DNA from: Pyrenophora tritici-repentis
Lineage: Eukaryota; Ascomycota; Dothideomycetes; Pleosporales; Pleosporaceae
NCBI RefSeq assembly: GCF_003171515.1
Contig: NC_089390.1
Location: forward strand, 8,188,274-8,252,273
DNA length: 64,000 bases
Direction: 5' to 3'
This document shows, in pieces, positions 1-16,251 of this stretch. Below the pieces are notes generated by a model. That model had not been told where the DNA came from and searched no databases. It saw only the letters and a list, made by a program, of their open reading frames with translations. Numbering within the stretch: the first letter of the stretch is position 1; the number at the start of each line of letters is the position of its first letter. Made by a program: the position numbers and the translations under genes.

Positions 1-245
1 GCCCGTTTTCAACGAATCGAGAGAAGCCATTGTTATATTACGCCTTTTTGCTTCTTTCAAACGAGGCTATGATTCGTATTGTTGCCCTGGTCGCTGAAGA
101 AGCGAATTTCTGGGCTCAGGTGTGTGCTATACGTTTATAACTGTCCCGTTGCGCCCATGGTAATCCGGCTGCCCTCGACGCCAAACGCTCCGCTTAGAAA
201 ATATCAAAAATCCCACATTTTGTCCCCCTCACCTGTCCCGACTTG
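1..245. other. Intergenic left edge
   Basis: This is the 3' flank of the checkpoint kinase gene that ends at 246. I see no ORF, RNA gene or repeat here that I can support. A neighbouring gene would lie outside the window. Confidence 0.6.
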
Positions 246-2478
<2,233 letters not shown>

Positions 2479-2661
2479 CTTGACGGCGGCTGATGACTGA
2501 CTTTGACGTGAAGTTGGGTACTACAGGTCAAGGTAGCAGCCCTGGAGGTAAGCAGGTAGGTAGGTACGCCGAGACGCCGGGGGACGGGTACAGTATGCGC
2601 TAGGCTCCACTCCTGACCTCAGTCGGCTGTATCACGACACACGCCCGACTGTATTGCAACA
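2479..2661. promoter_or_regulatory. Shared 183-bp promoter, kinase / ATG10
   Basis: Short divergent intergenic region. It holds a direct run of GTAG/GGTA units around 2546-2564. No TATA box is evident. Confidence 0.4.
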
Positions 2662-3399
2662 ATGTCTACATTATCTCATTTTCCCCGTCTTACTGACGCA
2701 GACTTCGACCAAGCATGCTACGCCTTGTCACACGCCTTTGAGCAGCAGCCTGACTCTTCTCGAGCATGGCATTCGGTCCGTGTCATAGACTCGGCCGCCA
2801 CCACTCTTGTCCGCATCACCAAAGCACTCTCAACCACGCCAGACGTCCCCGCCAGCACCAACATGGAGATGGCAAAGCAAGACAATGATGATGATGATGA
2901 TGATGATGATGAAATGGAAGAAATTTTCCAAGACGATCCGGAAGCCCTTTCCTCGACTTCAGCACCATGCAGCCCCACGGTCGACTATGACGTGCTTCTC
3001 TCCCCAACCTACCGTGTCCCCGTCCTCTACATCAGCATCCATGATGCCTTACATCGTTATCCCCCAACACTTGATACACTGTACCGCCATGTCGTTCCAG
3101 AAGGCCTCTGGTCGCAGACGCAGGAAGTTGGCATAATTGGCGGCATCACGATTACGGTGAGACTAATGGACCAGCAATAAGTATTGTGACTTAAACGTGT
3201 TATTTTGCAGCATCATCCCCTTAGCGATAGGCCGGTTTTCTTCATTCATCCGTGCCGGACGGCCGAGGTCATGGAAGCTAGCATGGGAGAAAAGACGTGT
3301 ATTACTGCCCAAGAGTATTTGATGGTTTGGATAGGGGCACTAGGGAGGAGTGTGGGGCTCGAGGTGCCTTTGCGTCTGGCTCAAGTCATGTTGAGGTGA
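2662..3399 (+). CDS. ATG10: Atg10-like E2 conjugating enzyme
   Basis: E2-like enzyme that conjugates Atg12 to Atg5 in autophagosome formation, cytosolic. Exons 2662-3156 and 3211-3399 give 227 aa. The intron (3157-3210) has GTGAG and TTTTGCAG ends. The second exon carries the family signature HPLSDRPVFFIHPC, with the presumed catalytic cysteine at about residue 180 in the HPC motif. The N-terminal half contains an unbroken acidic run of nine Asp encoded by an ATG/GAT microsatellite (2885-2911), a likely disordered insertion. Family membership rests on the HPC motif and the size, typical of fungal Atg10. Confidence 0.82.
2885..2911 (+). repeat. Trinucleotide microsatellite (ATG)9
   Basis: Nine perfect ATG/GAT units inside ATG10, read as Asn followed by Asp codons. 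In-frame length change would alter only the acidic linker, so polymorphism between strains is likely. Confidence 0.9.
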
Positions 3400-3447
3400 A
3401 GGATTGATGAGGACGGGTCTACAGGATGGGTAACAGCTATCATACAA

Positions 3448-4971
3448 CTACAGTCGCATGCGCACACTTGCCTTTTCCAGCTCGCCAATGTTACCCATGC
3501 CTGCCAAGCTCCATTTCTCCGTCACAAAGCCCTGATTGACTTTGTGGCGGAGCATGCCACTCTCGGCATAGTATTCCATTATAGACCTGGCCTCTTCCTT
3601 GCTGAGGCCGCCGACGTTGATGATGTCGAAATTGTAGGATTCGCCGGGCAGGTCTCGGAGGGCGTCCATGACACGCGAATCTACCTTTTTGTACGGATTC
3701 CATTGTGGCATGTCTCCTGACGTTTGACGCGCTCGTGCTGCTTGGATGCAAAAGTCTAGGGCAGGAGACGTGGGTGAGTTGGACTGTGAGGTGGCGGCAA
3801 TTACCATGCCGCCGTTGGGGAGCTCCTTCTGGCCTGAGAGGTGTTGGACAAAGTGGTCGACCAGGGTCAGATCATGGGCGTGGATAGGCTTGACCTCAGC
3901 AGACATGTATTCCGAGTGGCGCATAATGTGAGAGAGGCCGTCGAGGGCCAGCAGAACTGGCGGACGGCCAGGCACGGACAGCTCGTTCCAGAGCGCAACG
4001 AAGACTGGCCATGAGGCCTCGGGGTTGGCCATTCCGAGCGCGACTAGATCTCCTAACGTAGCGGCAGGCGGAAGCGGCAGAGGCAGGTCAGGCTTTGTGC
4101 TCACTTTGGTGGCGTGGAGAAATGCTCGATTGGACTTTAGCATCTGCTGCAGCAGGTTGGCTGTGTAAGTATCTTGGGTGTATTGCATTGGCTGTGAATT
4201 GGGAAGGGGAGCATAATCAGTGTGGGCATTGACCAGGTCTTGAGCTACAACGTGTTAGTGAAGGTGCCGTGTGCCAGCTGGGCCGTCGTTACCTTCTGGG
4301 AGGTTGATGACGAACCAGTCGCGCAAGAAAGCCATGGCCAAGCCCTGGAGCAGCAGCGTACTCTTTCCGCTCGCACGCTCGCCACACAATATCCTCCGTA
4401 TCGTCTTCTTCTTCTTCTTCTGCTGCTGCTGCTCGTTGGTTGCTGAGTCTTCGATGTCGGAGAACAAGCGGGCCAGTTGTATGGCTTCCCTCCTCATCAG
4501 CACGGCCGGGCGGCGGAACAGACTCCATGCTTGGTTTGGCTTGAAGGCATCGACGGCCCTCAGCGCATCCACGACGTGCTCTTGAGGCAGGCCCATGACT
4601 TTTCCCTCATTCTTCTCGCTGAGAACGTTTGCCTTGTCGAGATCCTGCAGTGACGAGACGTGCAGTGCATTGTCGTTGCTGAGGATGATGCGCTTGCGGA
4701 GCGCCTTCCTCTCTCCCTGGCCGGGCCGCTTGCCCGCGTCGCCTCCTGGTGTCGACTTGCCCTTTTTCGTGTTCAGAGACTTGATGCCCTTTTTCGGCGC
4801 GGCCGTCATGCCCTTTTTCTTGACTACGGCGGCATAGCGGGTGGCCGATGTGGAAAGGCAAGCGGTTCCTATTTGCGGTCGCAGCAGGCGGGGCACATGT
4901 GGGCTGCAACCATGAGCACTGGCATCAAGCGACAGCTGTGACAAGGTGCGTAGGCATATGGAAGGCGGCAT
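3448..4971 (-). CDS. RSM23: Mitochondrial small ribosomal subunit protein mS29 (DAP3/Rsm23)
   Basis: GTP-binding structural protein of the mitochondrial small ribosomal subunit. Exons 4293-4971 and 3448-4244 give 491 aa; intron 4245-4292. The start chosen (MPPSICLRTLSQLSLD) opens an Arg/Ser-rich, acid-poor presequence followed by STSATRYA, a good matrix-targeting signal. The P-loop is GERASGKST at about 197-205. The C-terminal half fits DAP3 (LLALDGLSHIM, then the NVGGLSKEEARSIMEYY region near the end). A homopolymeric stretch of Gln and Lys codons (about 4403-4438) lies just before the P-loop. An in-frame upstream ATG near 5086 would add an unconvincing extension. Confidence 0.88.
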
Positions 4972-5175
4972 ATCTGCCCAGTGCTCAATTGGTCGAGTTG
5001 TGTGGTTGTTTAGCTTGCTTGGATGGCCAGAGAGGTGCGCCTGTCGATTTCTGCCCTGGACCAGGCCTCGGAGGTCCGCCGTCATGGTGCACGGACGCCG
5101 ACTTGTCCAAAAATTATTCTCTGCCTGCAACAGATCGCGACTGGCTTTGTACAATCTGCACGACAAAGCGCAAAA

Positions 5176-5944
5176 ATGTCCGACACTGAAATGGACCGAG
5201 GTGTCGCCCTGGCTTTGACTTCGCCAACTCAGTCACAGCTTGCCGACGAGATCAATGGAGGTGCCATGGACGTAACGTCGCCGCTGCTCATGAATGGCGC
5301 CGCCGCATCCGTCGCAGACTCGACCGTTTCCAGCCGCCTGTAGGTCGCATCTCACTCACTTGCCCACACCGCATGCTTACTGACCGTCTTGAAATAGACC
5401 CGTTAGCGTGAACAAGCCCACGCCTTTCACTTTTGATCTGGGCAACCTGCTTGCAAACGACCCAAACCCCGTCCCCGCTGGCGCCGACGAAGGAGCTCTC
5501 GCCGCCACTGCCCGTGACGCCGCCCAGGCCCTCATCAACCAGCTCCTCTCTACATGCGAAATAAAGTCAAATTCGGATGGCGTACATCTTGTTCTCCCCG
5601 CACCGTCAACGCCCCTGCCGCGTGAGAAGCCGATTCCCGCTGCAAAGGAGCCCACCAAGTGGGAGCGCTTCGCTGCCAAGAAGGGTATCAAGGACAAGAA
5701 ACGTGATGGCAACTTGGTTTACGACGATGCGACGGGTGAATGGGTCCCCAAGTGGGGCTACAAGGGCAAGAACAAACATGGCGAGACCGAGTGGCTGGTC
5801 GAGGTTGATGAGAAGAAGGAAGCTGCGACAGGCGAGGCCCATGACCAGCGCGCGGATAGTCGCAAGGAACGCAAGGAGAGGATTAGGCGCAACGAGAGGA
5901 AACAGCGTGCAAACGACGTCAAGTCTCGCAAGACTGCTGTATGA
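5176..5944 (+). CDS. RRS1: Ribosome biogenesis regulatory protein Rrs1
   Basis: Nucleolar 60S assembly factor that recruits the 5S RNP (Rpf2-Rrs1-uL5-uL18). Exons 5176-5339 and 5398-5944 give 236 aa. The intron starts GTAGGT and ends GAAATAG. The family core KPTPFTFDLGNLLANDPNP sits just after the splice, followed by KWERFAAKKGI and KWGYKGKN, all hallmarks of Rrs1, and a basic C-terminal tail (RRNERKQRANDVKSRK). It is divergent from mS29 across about 200 bp, a mitochondrial/cytosolic ribosome gene pair with a short shared promoter. Confidence 0.93.
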
Positions 5945-6903
5945 GATGAACCACATGAGCTTTGCTTAAGCTAGGCACTGTCTAGCCAACCCTCGGACCT
6001 TATCATGTATGTATTCACCTTCGTGCGCATACGCACTTTTATCAGCCACTCCATCTCAATCAGGCCAACATAGCAGCCGAGTCTTGCAGCATAGCCTGTC
6101 ATGCATGTCTCCGCTGTCTGGTGTGTTGGACATTGCACGTGCAGCATGCAAAGCAAAACCCGCACAACCAAATCACATCGGCAAATGTTGAGAGATAGGC
6201 AAGCTGCAACACACACACATCATATAGCTTCCTGCGATATCCTGATCTGGAAATTATATCGACATGTCTACTGTTTCTCATACACAATTTGTTGCAACAT
6301 GGAAAATACTTGTGAAATACATCTGTTGTCTAGCAAGCGTCCATGTGTAGTTTACGTGTAAATGCAAACCTAGATATTTGTACCCCCTAGTCGTCACAAG
6401 ACTTAACAAGCAATAACTATGCTCCACTCTCATGCGCTTACGGAAGCTTAGCCGTACCCCACCCCCACCTCTGCTCGCATGCCCGCTTCTATTAGTTTCC
6501 CCGCAGACACTCAACCACTAAATGTTGAGACTGACGTTACTGCACACTATGTATTCACTCCTCTGCCGCCGAAAGTCAGCTTGTCAGCTAAACCGGCTGG
6601 ATACTATGTAGTCACTAACCAAGGCATCTGCAACCGCCTGGAATTGTGTGGTGGATAGATCCCTGATTGACTTAGGCAGGATGCCGTTACTGCCACCCTC
6701 GTCATAACGAGCTTCGCGAGTGGGGATTGCCCATGCCGAATTATACGCCATCCGATTAACCTCGGGAGATGCGTCTTTTAAAACGTGCACCGTCGACTGG
6801 CTTTACACCGACTTTTATCCCTCTGTTCTTGTTTGCTTTTTGCTGTCTTGCTCTTTAGCATTAAATCAGCCTAGTCCACCAGTCCGCCATCTTGCCACTG
6901 ACA
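5945..6903. promoter_or_regulatory. Intergenic, promoter of the permease at 6904
   Basis: About 960 bp without a gene. It holds an (AC)n run at about 6210-6219 and, from about 6813 to 6858, a pyrimidine-rich tract that ends 45 bp before the permease ATG, the usual core-promoter/leader tract of filamentous fungi. TTTTAAAA at about 6776 is a possible TATA-like element. Confidence 0.45.
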
Positions 6904-8615
6904 ATGGCTTCGGCAATGGAGCCACCGCCTGTCGATAAGGCGAGCGAAGAGAAGATGATTGGTAACGAGAAACTCGAAACATCAAATCACATACACACCA
7001 TCGAGAACCTTCCCGATCCCGACGCTGGGCTCAGTGAGGAAGAACGTGCAGCGCATGTATGTTATTTACCCGTCCAAGCTGACATGTCCCTGTCGCTGTA
7101 TCCGGGGAGCTAATACCAGTAACTAGGACAAAGTGCTTCTCCATAAACTCGACTGGCAGCTTATACCATGGCTATCATTCCTGTACCTGATATCCTTCCT
7201 GGATCGTACAAACATTGGCAATGCCAAGGTCGACGGCTTACAGCAAGACCTCCAAATGACCGATGGGCAGTACAATGCCAGTTTGACAATCTTCTTCGTC
7301 AGTTACTCCGTGTTCGAGCCGCTGACAAACGTGCTTCTCAAGAAATTGCGACCAAGTGTGTTCTTGCCCATCATCATGATACTGTGGGGGATTTGCATGA
7401 CGTGCATGGGGCTAGTGCATAATTATGCTGGCTTGATGACGGCTGTAAGTTTATCAAGCAGAGCAAACCAAGTTGTTGGAATCAGTTGTTGACCTTGTTC
7501 AGCGGTGGTGGCTAGGTGTGGCCGAGGCCGGATTGTTTCCGGGCGTCAACTATTACCTGAGCTGTTGGTACAAACGCTCAGAGTTTGGAATTCGAGCTGC
7601 CATCTTTTTCTCCGCTGCGGCCTTGGCAGGATCCTTTGGAGGCCTCCTCGCCGCGGGAATTGCGCAGATGGCGGGCGTGGGAGGGAAACCCGGTTGGGCT
7701 TGGATCTTTGTAAGTGGCAGCCAACTAGACTGCAACAATGACAATATACTCACAATCATACAGATCCTCGAGGGGCTCGTGACTATCGTCGTGGGCATCG
7801 CCAGCTATTGGATGGTTCACGATTTCCCTGCTGAAGCTACCTTTCTCTCTCCAGATGATCGAGCCCGCGTCCTGCGCCGCCTGAGAGCCGACAAACAAGC
7901 CTCTGCCTCGCATGAGGACTTTCAGATGAAATACTTTTGGCAGTCGGCTACAGACTGGAAAACGCTCATGTTCGCCATCATCTACATGGGTGCAGATGGC
8001 TCGCTTTATGCCTTCAGTCTCTTTCTCCCATCCATCATTTCAGGAATGGGCTACAAGTCGACGACAGCAAACTTGCTGTCTGTACCTCCGTATGCCGTGG
8101 CAGCAGTTGTGACAGTGGTCGTAGGGTACATTGCTGATCGCACCCAACAACGTGGATATTGCAACATGGCCGTCTCCATCTTTGGTATCGTAGGCTTTGC
8201 CATGCTCATTGGCTCTGGAAGCCCCAACGTGCAATACGCAGGTACGTTTCTAGGAGCTGTAGGCATTTACCCCACAATCGCGAATACAGTCACCTGGGCA
8301 GCCAACAACGTTGAGGGTGTCTACAAACGAGGCGTCACGCTTGGATTTGTCATTGGATGGGGCAATATTAATGGCGTGGTATCGTCCAATATTTACCGGA
8401 GCAAGGACAGGCCGAGGTATTTTCTGGGCCATGGTGTTGTGTTGGCGTATTTGTCGCTTTGGTTGTTAGGGGGCAGTATTGCAACAAGGATCTTGTTAGC
8501 CAGAGAGAATGAAAAGAGAATGCAGGGGCTCCGGGACGCTTGGGCCGAGGGCAAGAGTGAACAGGAGGTTGGAGAGATGGGTGATCGGCGGCCGGACTTT
8601 TTGTATACGCTGTAA
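6904..8615 (+). CDS. MFS permease, Dal5/anion:cation symporter type
   Basis: Plasma-membrane major facilitator of the allantoate/nicotinate/pantothenate (Dal5, ACS) family. Exons 6904-7056, 7127-7444, 7503-7709 and 7764-8615 give 509 aa. The motif LDRTNIGNAKV after TM1, the G-rich RWWLGVAEAGLFPGVNYYLSCWY (TM4-5 region) and an N-terminal hydrophilic tail starting MASAMEPPPVD are characteristic of this family. About 12 hydrophobic segments are visible. Substrate cannot be told: small organic acids, vitamins and dipeptide-like compounds are all used by relatives. It lies next to the maltose cluster but is of a different transporter family, so I do not count it as a member. Confidence 0.88.
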
Positions 8616-9206
8616 CTGTTCATTGCGTTGAACAAGGGGTAGGAGATTAGCGGAAAAGGTGTGCAGATGGAGAATCTCGGTCAAGTAAGACTTTGACAAG
8701 CTTCGTTGCCTTCTCCTGGGTGTCGCTTGGCACGACTGATGGCGTTGGTTCACACAAGGTCGTATAAGTCGCGTCTGTGCTGTGTAGGTAATAAGGCCGA
8801 TGATTCTAGAACGCAAATACGTAGGTAGGTGCATGCACGCGAACACGTCTACTGCCCTGATAGTAAATCCACAAGCCACAGGAATCGTTCAGGGAGGACA
8901 CAGACTTGTGTGTGGCACATGGTTGCTCCAGAAGATGTGTACTGTAGCAGGCCGTGGCCAACTCGACCCGTAGTCTAGTGACTACGCCATGCCTCGTTGT
9001 CGATCATGATCATGGAACGGCCTGGTTCACGATTCAGGTACACGCATACAGTCGCTCCGATTTCATACTGCACTATTCCTACCTGCCTCTTTTCCCGACG
9101 TTAACTCAGCCCAGTTTGCAGGCGATCCGGAATAGGAACACTGCGCCGGCGTTAGCGCGTTCTCCGCATTTCTTCTTCGTCCCGCCCGCCCCCGGATCTT
9201 CTGAAC
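8616..9206. other. Intergenic between permease and maltose regulator
   Basis: About 590 bp. I find no further ORF. The stretch ends in a C-rich run (about 9181-9194) that would lie in the promoter or leader of the regulator gene. GTAGGTAG repeats occur at about 8820. Confidence 0.4.
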
Positions 9207-11045
9207 ATGCCGACACCGAGGGTTCAATACAAGACCACCAAGATGCACACAACAGGACCCACCACAATGGACCAGCAAGCACAGAAAAGAGTATCCAAAG
9301 CATGCGATGCATGCAAACGAAGAAAAGTGCGGTGCAATGGGCAGGCACGCTGTCAACAGTGCGCACATCTCGGTCTCCGATGTATCTATTCACCGTCTAG
9401 CAAGCAACGGTCTCAGGGCAAGAGAGGTCACATCATCTCCGAATTCAGGAATCAAACGTCCATGTCGCCAAAGACTTCGCCTCCCATACTAGCAGCACGT
9501 CCAGGCAAAGGCAACTCTCAGCCGCCATACAGTCCTGTCTCGCCAACGGTTGGGCGTGATGGAGGCGAGCCTAGTATGTCACCATGAAAACCTCAGCAAC
9601 GTGCTGACCGCAGGGTAGTATCTCCCGCCTCTTTCTCTACACTCGAGTACGACAAGGCGTTCTTTCTCGGTCTCATTCCAGACTACGTCGAGGGTGTGTA
9701 TCCCGTGCAGCCAGTCATTACTGAATATGAGCTCAGGCAGTATATTGAGGTCATGGACACGGACCAAGATATTCATTCCTTCATCTACGCGTTTGGCGCA
9801 TGTACGCTAAACCTTACGCGCTACGGCAGCCGCAGAACAGCAGAAATCGTCCAGACCATCGAGCATCTAATGGACCACTCAATCCAAAGCATGAAGCGAG
9901 CTCATAAGCACTTTCACTTCTCCGTCATGCGGGCCATGCAGTCCATGTTCATACACAACTGCCTCATGAGTATCAATGGACCTGACGCCGCCTTCTACTA
10001 CATCCGCGAAGCCATTTCCATAATTCAATTGCTGCGTATAGACAATCCGGAAAACGCTGCAAAGCTGTCGCCTCCGGAGCGATCTCGAAGACAACGTTTA
10101 TACTGGCAAGCTTACATTCATGAACGCTTCCTGGCTATCTTAGACTATCGGCGCGCCATCCTACCACCGCTCTATACATTGCCCGAAAATGAAGGCACAA
10201 TTCCAATCCAGATTCACGAAGGCTTCACCCAAATTATCAAACTCTTCCAGATGCTCGATCCCGAGTTCCTCGGGAGCTGGCTTGATTCGCAAGGAGGAGG
10301 CGTTACCAGCACCTGGGTCGAAGCTAAATCGCGAGAGCTTGAAGGCGATCCCGAAGCCGACGCTCAAGAGCTAGCCATGCTATCCATGATGCAGCGTGCC
10401 GATCTGACCATTACACGAGAATGGCTGCGCACACTGGTTTGGCGTCTCGCCATGAGCCAAACGCTCCTGTCAACACGGTCGTCTAAAGAATGCCTATCCC
10501 TCCTCTTTCCTATTAGGCTTTCCCAAACACTCCGTCAGCACGTGTCCAGCATGTCTCGCCACGACATTGAAGTCCACGGCAGCAGCATTACACAGAAGCT
10601 TTTTGAAATCACAGACACAATTGCCGACGTTCTTATTCATGTCCCTGCCGCGACACTCGAAGAAACAGCCCTCCGCATCGACGACTTTCTATTTATTCTT
10701 GACTTTGTACTGCTTTTTCCGCACCTCGATCAGACGCGTCGCGGGATCCTGCTGGAAAAGCTAGAAAGACTGCAGACCATGTTTCCAGAGGCTCTTAGTA
10801 ATGCCAGTTCGCCGAATTTGCCCTTGGAGCTGCAAAGTCCAGGGGGCGCTAACGACCCTTGGTCCCAGGTGGCGCAGTCGAAAACTGCGGCGGGGCTGCA
10901 AGGGTTGGCCGAGGGAGCGGTAACAATGCAAGCCAAAGTACAGACACAGAATCAGGAGGCGCAGGCAAAAAATGGGAAACTAGCTACATGGAATGATATT
11001 TCGAAGCGTTTGTCCATGCAGGTTGCTACATTTGAGCATGCCTAG
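9207..11045 (+). CDS. malR: Zn(II)2Cys6 transcription factor, candidate maltose-cluster regulator (MalR-like)
   Basis: Nuclear binuclear-cluster activator. Exons 9207-9573 and 9619-11045 give 597 aa; the 45-nt intron has GTATGT and a CTGAC branch point, and the GGTAG acceptor is needed because splicing at the preceding CAG runs into a stop. The cluster CDACKRRKVRC followed by CQQCAHLGLRC fits CX2CX6CX5CX2CX6C at about 33-59, then a basic linker (KQRSQGKRGH). The remainder has the alpha-helical fungal regulatory middle region (GSRRTAEIV, YIREAISIIQLL). It sits tail to tail with a sugar permease, next to an alpha-glucosidase, as MalR does in Aspergillus MAL clusters. In-frame ATGs at 9243 and 9267 are alternative starts. 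Confidence 0.8.
9574..9618 (+). other. Intron with an acceptor chosen to avoid a stop
   Basis: The nearest AG (after GACCGCAG) would place TAG directly in frame in the maltose regulator gene. The following GGTAG acceptor keeps the frame to the zinc-cluster protein's linker. Alternative use of the two acceptors would switch the protein off. Confidence 0.55.
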
Positions 11046-11225
11046 GGTCGTGCTTTTTAGAACAGGTGTTTTAGACTTGTGGGTATTCGATCCAACGTAC
11101 ACTGCTACACATGTTCTAGAGCAACCATGTGCCACACACAAGTCTTATGCGGCCAAAGTATACATGTCTCATTCAACGGAATACGCACAATCTGGAGTAG
11201 CAAACATATTCTTCTATTGAAAAGT

Positions 11226-12905
11226 CTAGATAGCATCTTTCGAGCTAACCTGCTCCAGATGTGTGGAAACGCCCTTCTTATCCGCATATATGCTGTCCCT
11301 GTCACTGCCTCCAAATCCGTCTACTACTGTCGTCCTAAACTTGCGTGCAGGAACGCGTCTCTCGAACAAGACGTCCAACTCACCATAGGTCCGCCCCTTG
11401 GGTTCCGGCAGTCTGAACAGCGCCCACAAAAAACAGCAAAAGCAGGTTCCGGCATAGAAGAAGCCGCTCTTGGCACCCCAGTTCCATGCACCGGGATTTA
11501 GCATACGCGGAGTGATGACGTTGCCAATGATGGAGCCGAGATTGTAAAAGTTGCGCGCCAGCACAACGGTTTTCTGGCGCAAACGCGTCGACGGAATCTC
11601 GGCGACGATGGAATAACACACAGGGCCGACAGTGCAGTTGTATGCTGCAGCAAAGAGAAGAAGCATGCTGCCAATGCCCCATTGTGCGCTAACGTTGCCC
11701 TTGTGGATGGTGCCCAGGCCGCCGATGATGCAGAGCAGAATGACCATTACGAGATCACCTACTACGTACAAGGTGCGGCGGCCGATGCGCTGGATGAGGA
11801 TCCAAGCTACCATTACGCCTACGCCACCGATTGCATATTGGCCTAAGCTCATGGAGAAGGCATCTGAGTCGCTGAGGCCGGCTTGCTGGAAGAAATAGGT
11901 GCTGTAGCCGATAAGGCCAGCGCCGCAGAAGGCCTGTGTGAACCATGCCATTGCTGCAATCTCGGTGCGGCGGAGGTCGGTTCCTTTGAAGCAATCCAGG
12001 TACGAGGTTCCTTCAGAGAGGGCCATTTCCATTGCGTTAGTGTGCCGCATCATGGCGATTGTTTCGTCGGCGTTGAAGTCTGGGAGCTTCTCGGGTGATG
12101 TCAACCGCATGAGCATCATCTTGGCCTCGTCGCAGCGGTCCTTGCGGACCAGCCACCAGGGCGATTCGGGGGCGAATGATATGCCAATCATTAAAGGAAT
12201 GGGCCAAATCCATTGGAGCGCATACGGGATGCGGTATGCCCACTGATCCGGAACCTCGGCCACGCCCTTGAGAACGCCTGATGCGAGAAACTGGCCTATG
12301 ACCCAGCAGAGATTGACATAAGTAGTGAGGATGGGACGAAGTGGAACGGGCACGACTTCTGCGGCATATGTACACGTCAGGGTCTGGAAGACTCCCCATG
12401 GAATACCGCAGAGAATGAGACCGCACAGAAGCATGACGATGTTCTGGGCAAAGAAGACGACGAAGATGAACAAGTTGACGGCGAACAGGGCGCCAATCAT
12501 GGTTTTCTTGTATCCAAAGCGGTCCGCGATGATGCCGTTGAGTAGCAGGCCCGCGCATTCACCCACATAGGCACCGTTTGTAAGGCCGGCTTGCCAAGCT
12601 GCCGTAAGCTGCCAGTCGCCTCCAGGCAGCTCTACACCGAATTTCCGCTTGAAAGCAGGAACAGCCATGAGATTGGCAATCAGGACCTTGTCGAAGCCTT
12701 CCATGATGATGGCGGCGGAAAGCAGAACCGACCAGGCAATGGCTTTGGGGTATAGATCGATGCCCTGTCTCAACGTCATGTGCTGCTCTGACTGCGTCGC
12801 TTTGCTGGCATCATGGGCAACTTGTTTGAAGTCCGGAACGGCAAGCGAAAGGCGTCGGGCCTGCTCTAGGTCGACGGCGACGACGCTGCTATTACGGCGC
12901 GACAT
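11226..12905 (-). CDS. malP: MFS alpha-glucoside/maltose permease
   Basis: Proton-coupled sugar importer of the plasma membrane (fungal general alpha-glucoside permease family). Single exon, 559 aa, starting MSRRNSSVVAVDLE; the only longer reading uses a non-ATG codon. Sugar-porter signatures are present: ADRFGYKK after TM2, PESPWWLVRK before the central loop, IQRIGRRTLY after TM8, LPEPKGRTYGELDVLF at the C-terminus; PESPWWL and the loop length fit maltose permeases rather than hexose carriers. Convergent with the regulator (180 bp between stops) and divergent from the maltase at 14028, sharing its promoter. Likely induced by maltose through the regulator and repressed by glucose; the sequence offers only candidate sites. 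Confidence 0.88.
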   Translation of the reverse strand: MSRRNSSVVAVDLEQARRLSLAVPDFKQVAHDASKATQSEQHMTLRQGIDLYPKAIAWSVLLSAAIIMEGFDKVLIANLMAVPAFKRKFGVELPGGDWQLTAAWQAGLTNGAYVGECAGLLLNGIIADRFGYKKTMIGALFAVNLFIFVVFFAQNIVMLLCGLILCGIPWGVFQTLTCTYAAEVVPVPLRPILTTYVNLCWVIGQFLASGVLKGVAEVPDQWAYRIPYALQWIWPIPLMIGISFAPESPWWLVRKDRCDEAKMMLMRLTSPEKLPDFNADETIAMMRHTNAMEMALSEGTSYLDCFKGTDLRRTEIAAMAWFTQAFCGAGLIGYSTYFFQQAGLSDSDAFSMSLGQYAIGGVGVMVAWILIQRIGRRTLYVVGDLVMVILLCIIGGLGTIHKGNVSAQWGIGSMLLLFAAAYNCTVGPVCYSIVAEIPSTRLRQKTVVLARNFYNLGSIIGNVITPRMLNPGAWNWGAKSGFFYAGTCFCCFLWALFRLPEPKGRTYGELDVLFERRVPARKFRTTVVDGFGGSDRDSIYADKKGVSTHLEQVSSKDAI

Positions 12906-15897
<2,992 letters not shown>

Positions 15898-16251
15898 ATG
15901 GCCAGGTGCGTTCGCTATTAGCATCAAGGCAATTTTATTGTTCACGAGGTAGTTTATCTTTGAATTATATGTCATGTTCGGTATATCCCATGTGTTTGCC
16001 TGCACAATCGAAAGAGTAATGAGCATTCTGAAGGCACCCTGGTGACATGGAATACTTGGCAGACTAGTATACAAATGTCACTGTGGTCGCCAGACACGCC
16101 TATCAGGTGCTTACCCACTGTCAAGTACTCCATGTCACCCAGGTGGACGAGTCTTGTTCATTGTGTCCCTGGTAGTCATTTGTGCACTTCAAAACTCTCA
16201 ACAATGTAGTATATCCATTCATCTCGTCACTAGACGTGTATACCAACGGCC
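15898..16251. other. Convergent 3' intergenic region holding a MITE copy
   Basis: Region between the ends of the maltase and GH79 genes. AT-rich for the first 130 bp; then the inverted-repeat element at 16035-16145. Nothing else is supported. Confidence 0.6.
16035..16145 (-). mobile_element. MITE-like inverted-repeat element, copy A (111 bp)
   Basis: Terminal inverted repeats of about 26 bp: the left end begins CACCCTGGTGACATGGAATA and the reverse complement of the right end begins CACCTGGGTGACATGGAGTA, with four mismatches. The interior, read on the minus strand, carries GGTAAGCACCTGATAGGCGT and GTCTGGCGACCACAGTGA, both shared with copies B and C. No coding capacity. No target-site duplication could be assigned with confidence. 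Confidence 0.8.

Noticed and set aside
15898..15915. CCAGGTGCG just after the maltase stop as a fourth MITE end
   Set aside because: Only nine bases match and no partner inverted repeat is near.
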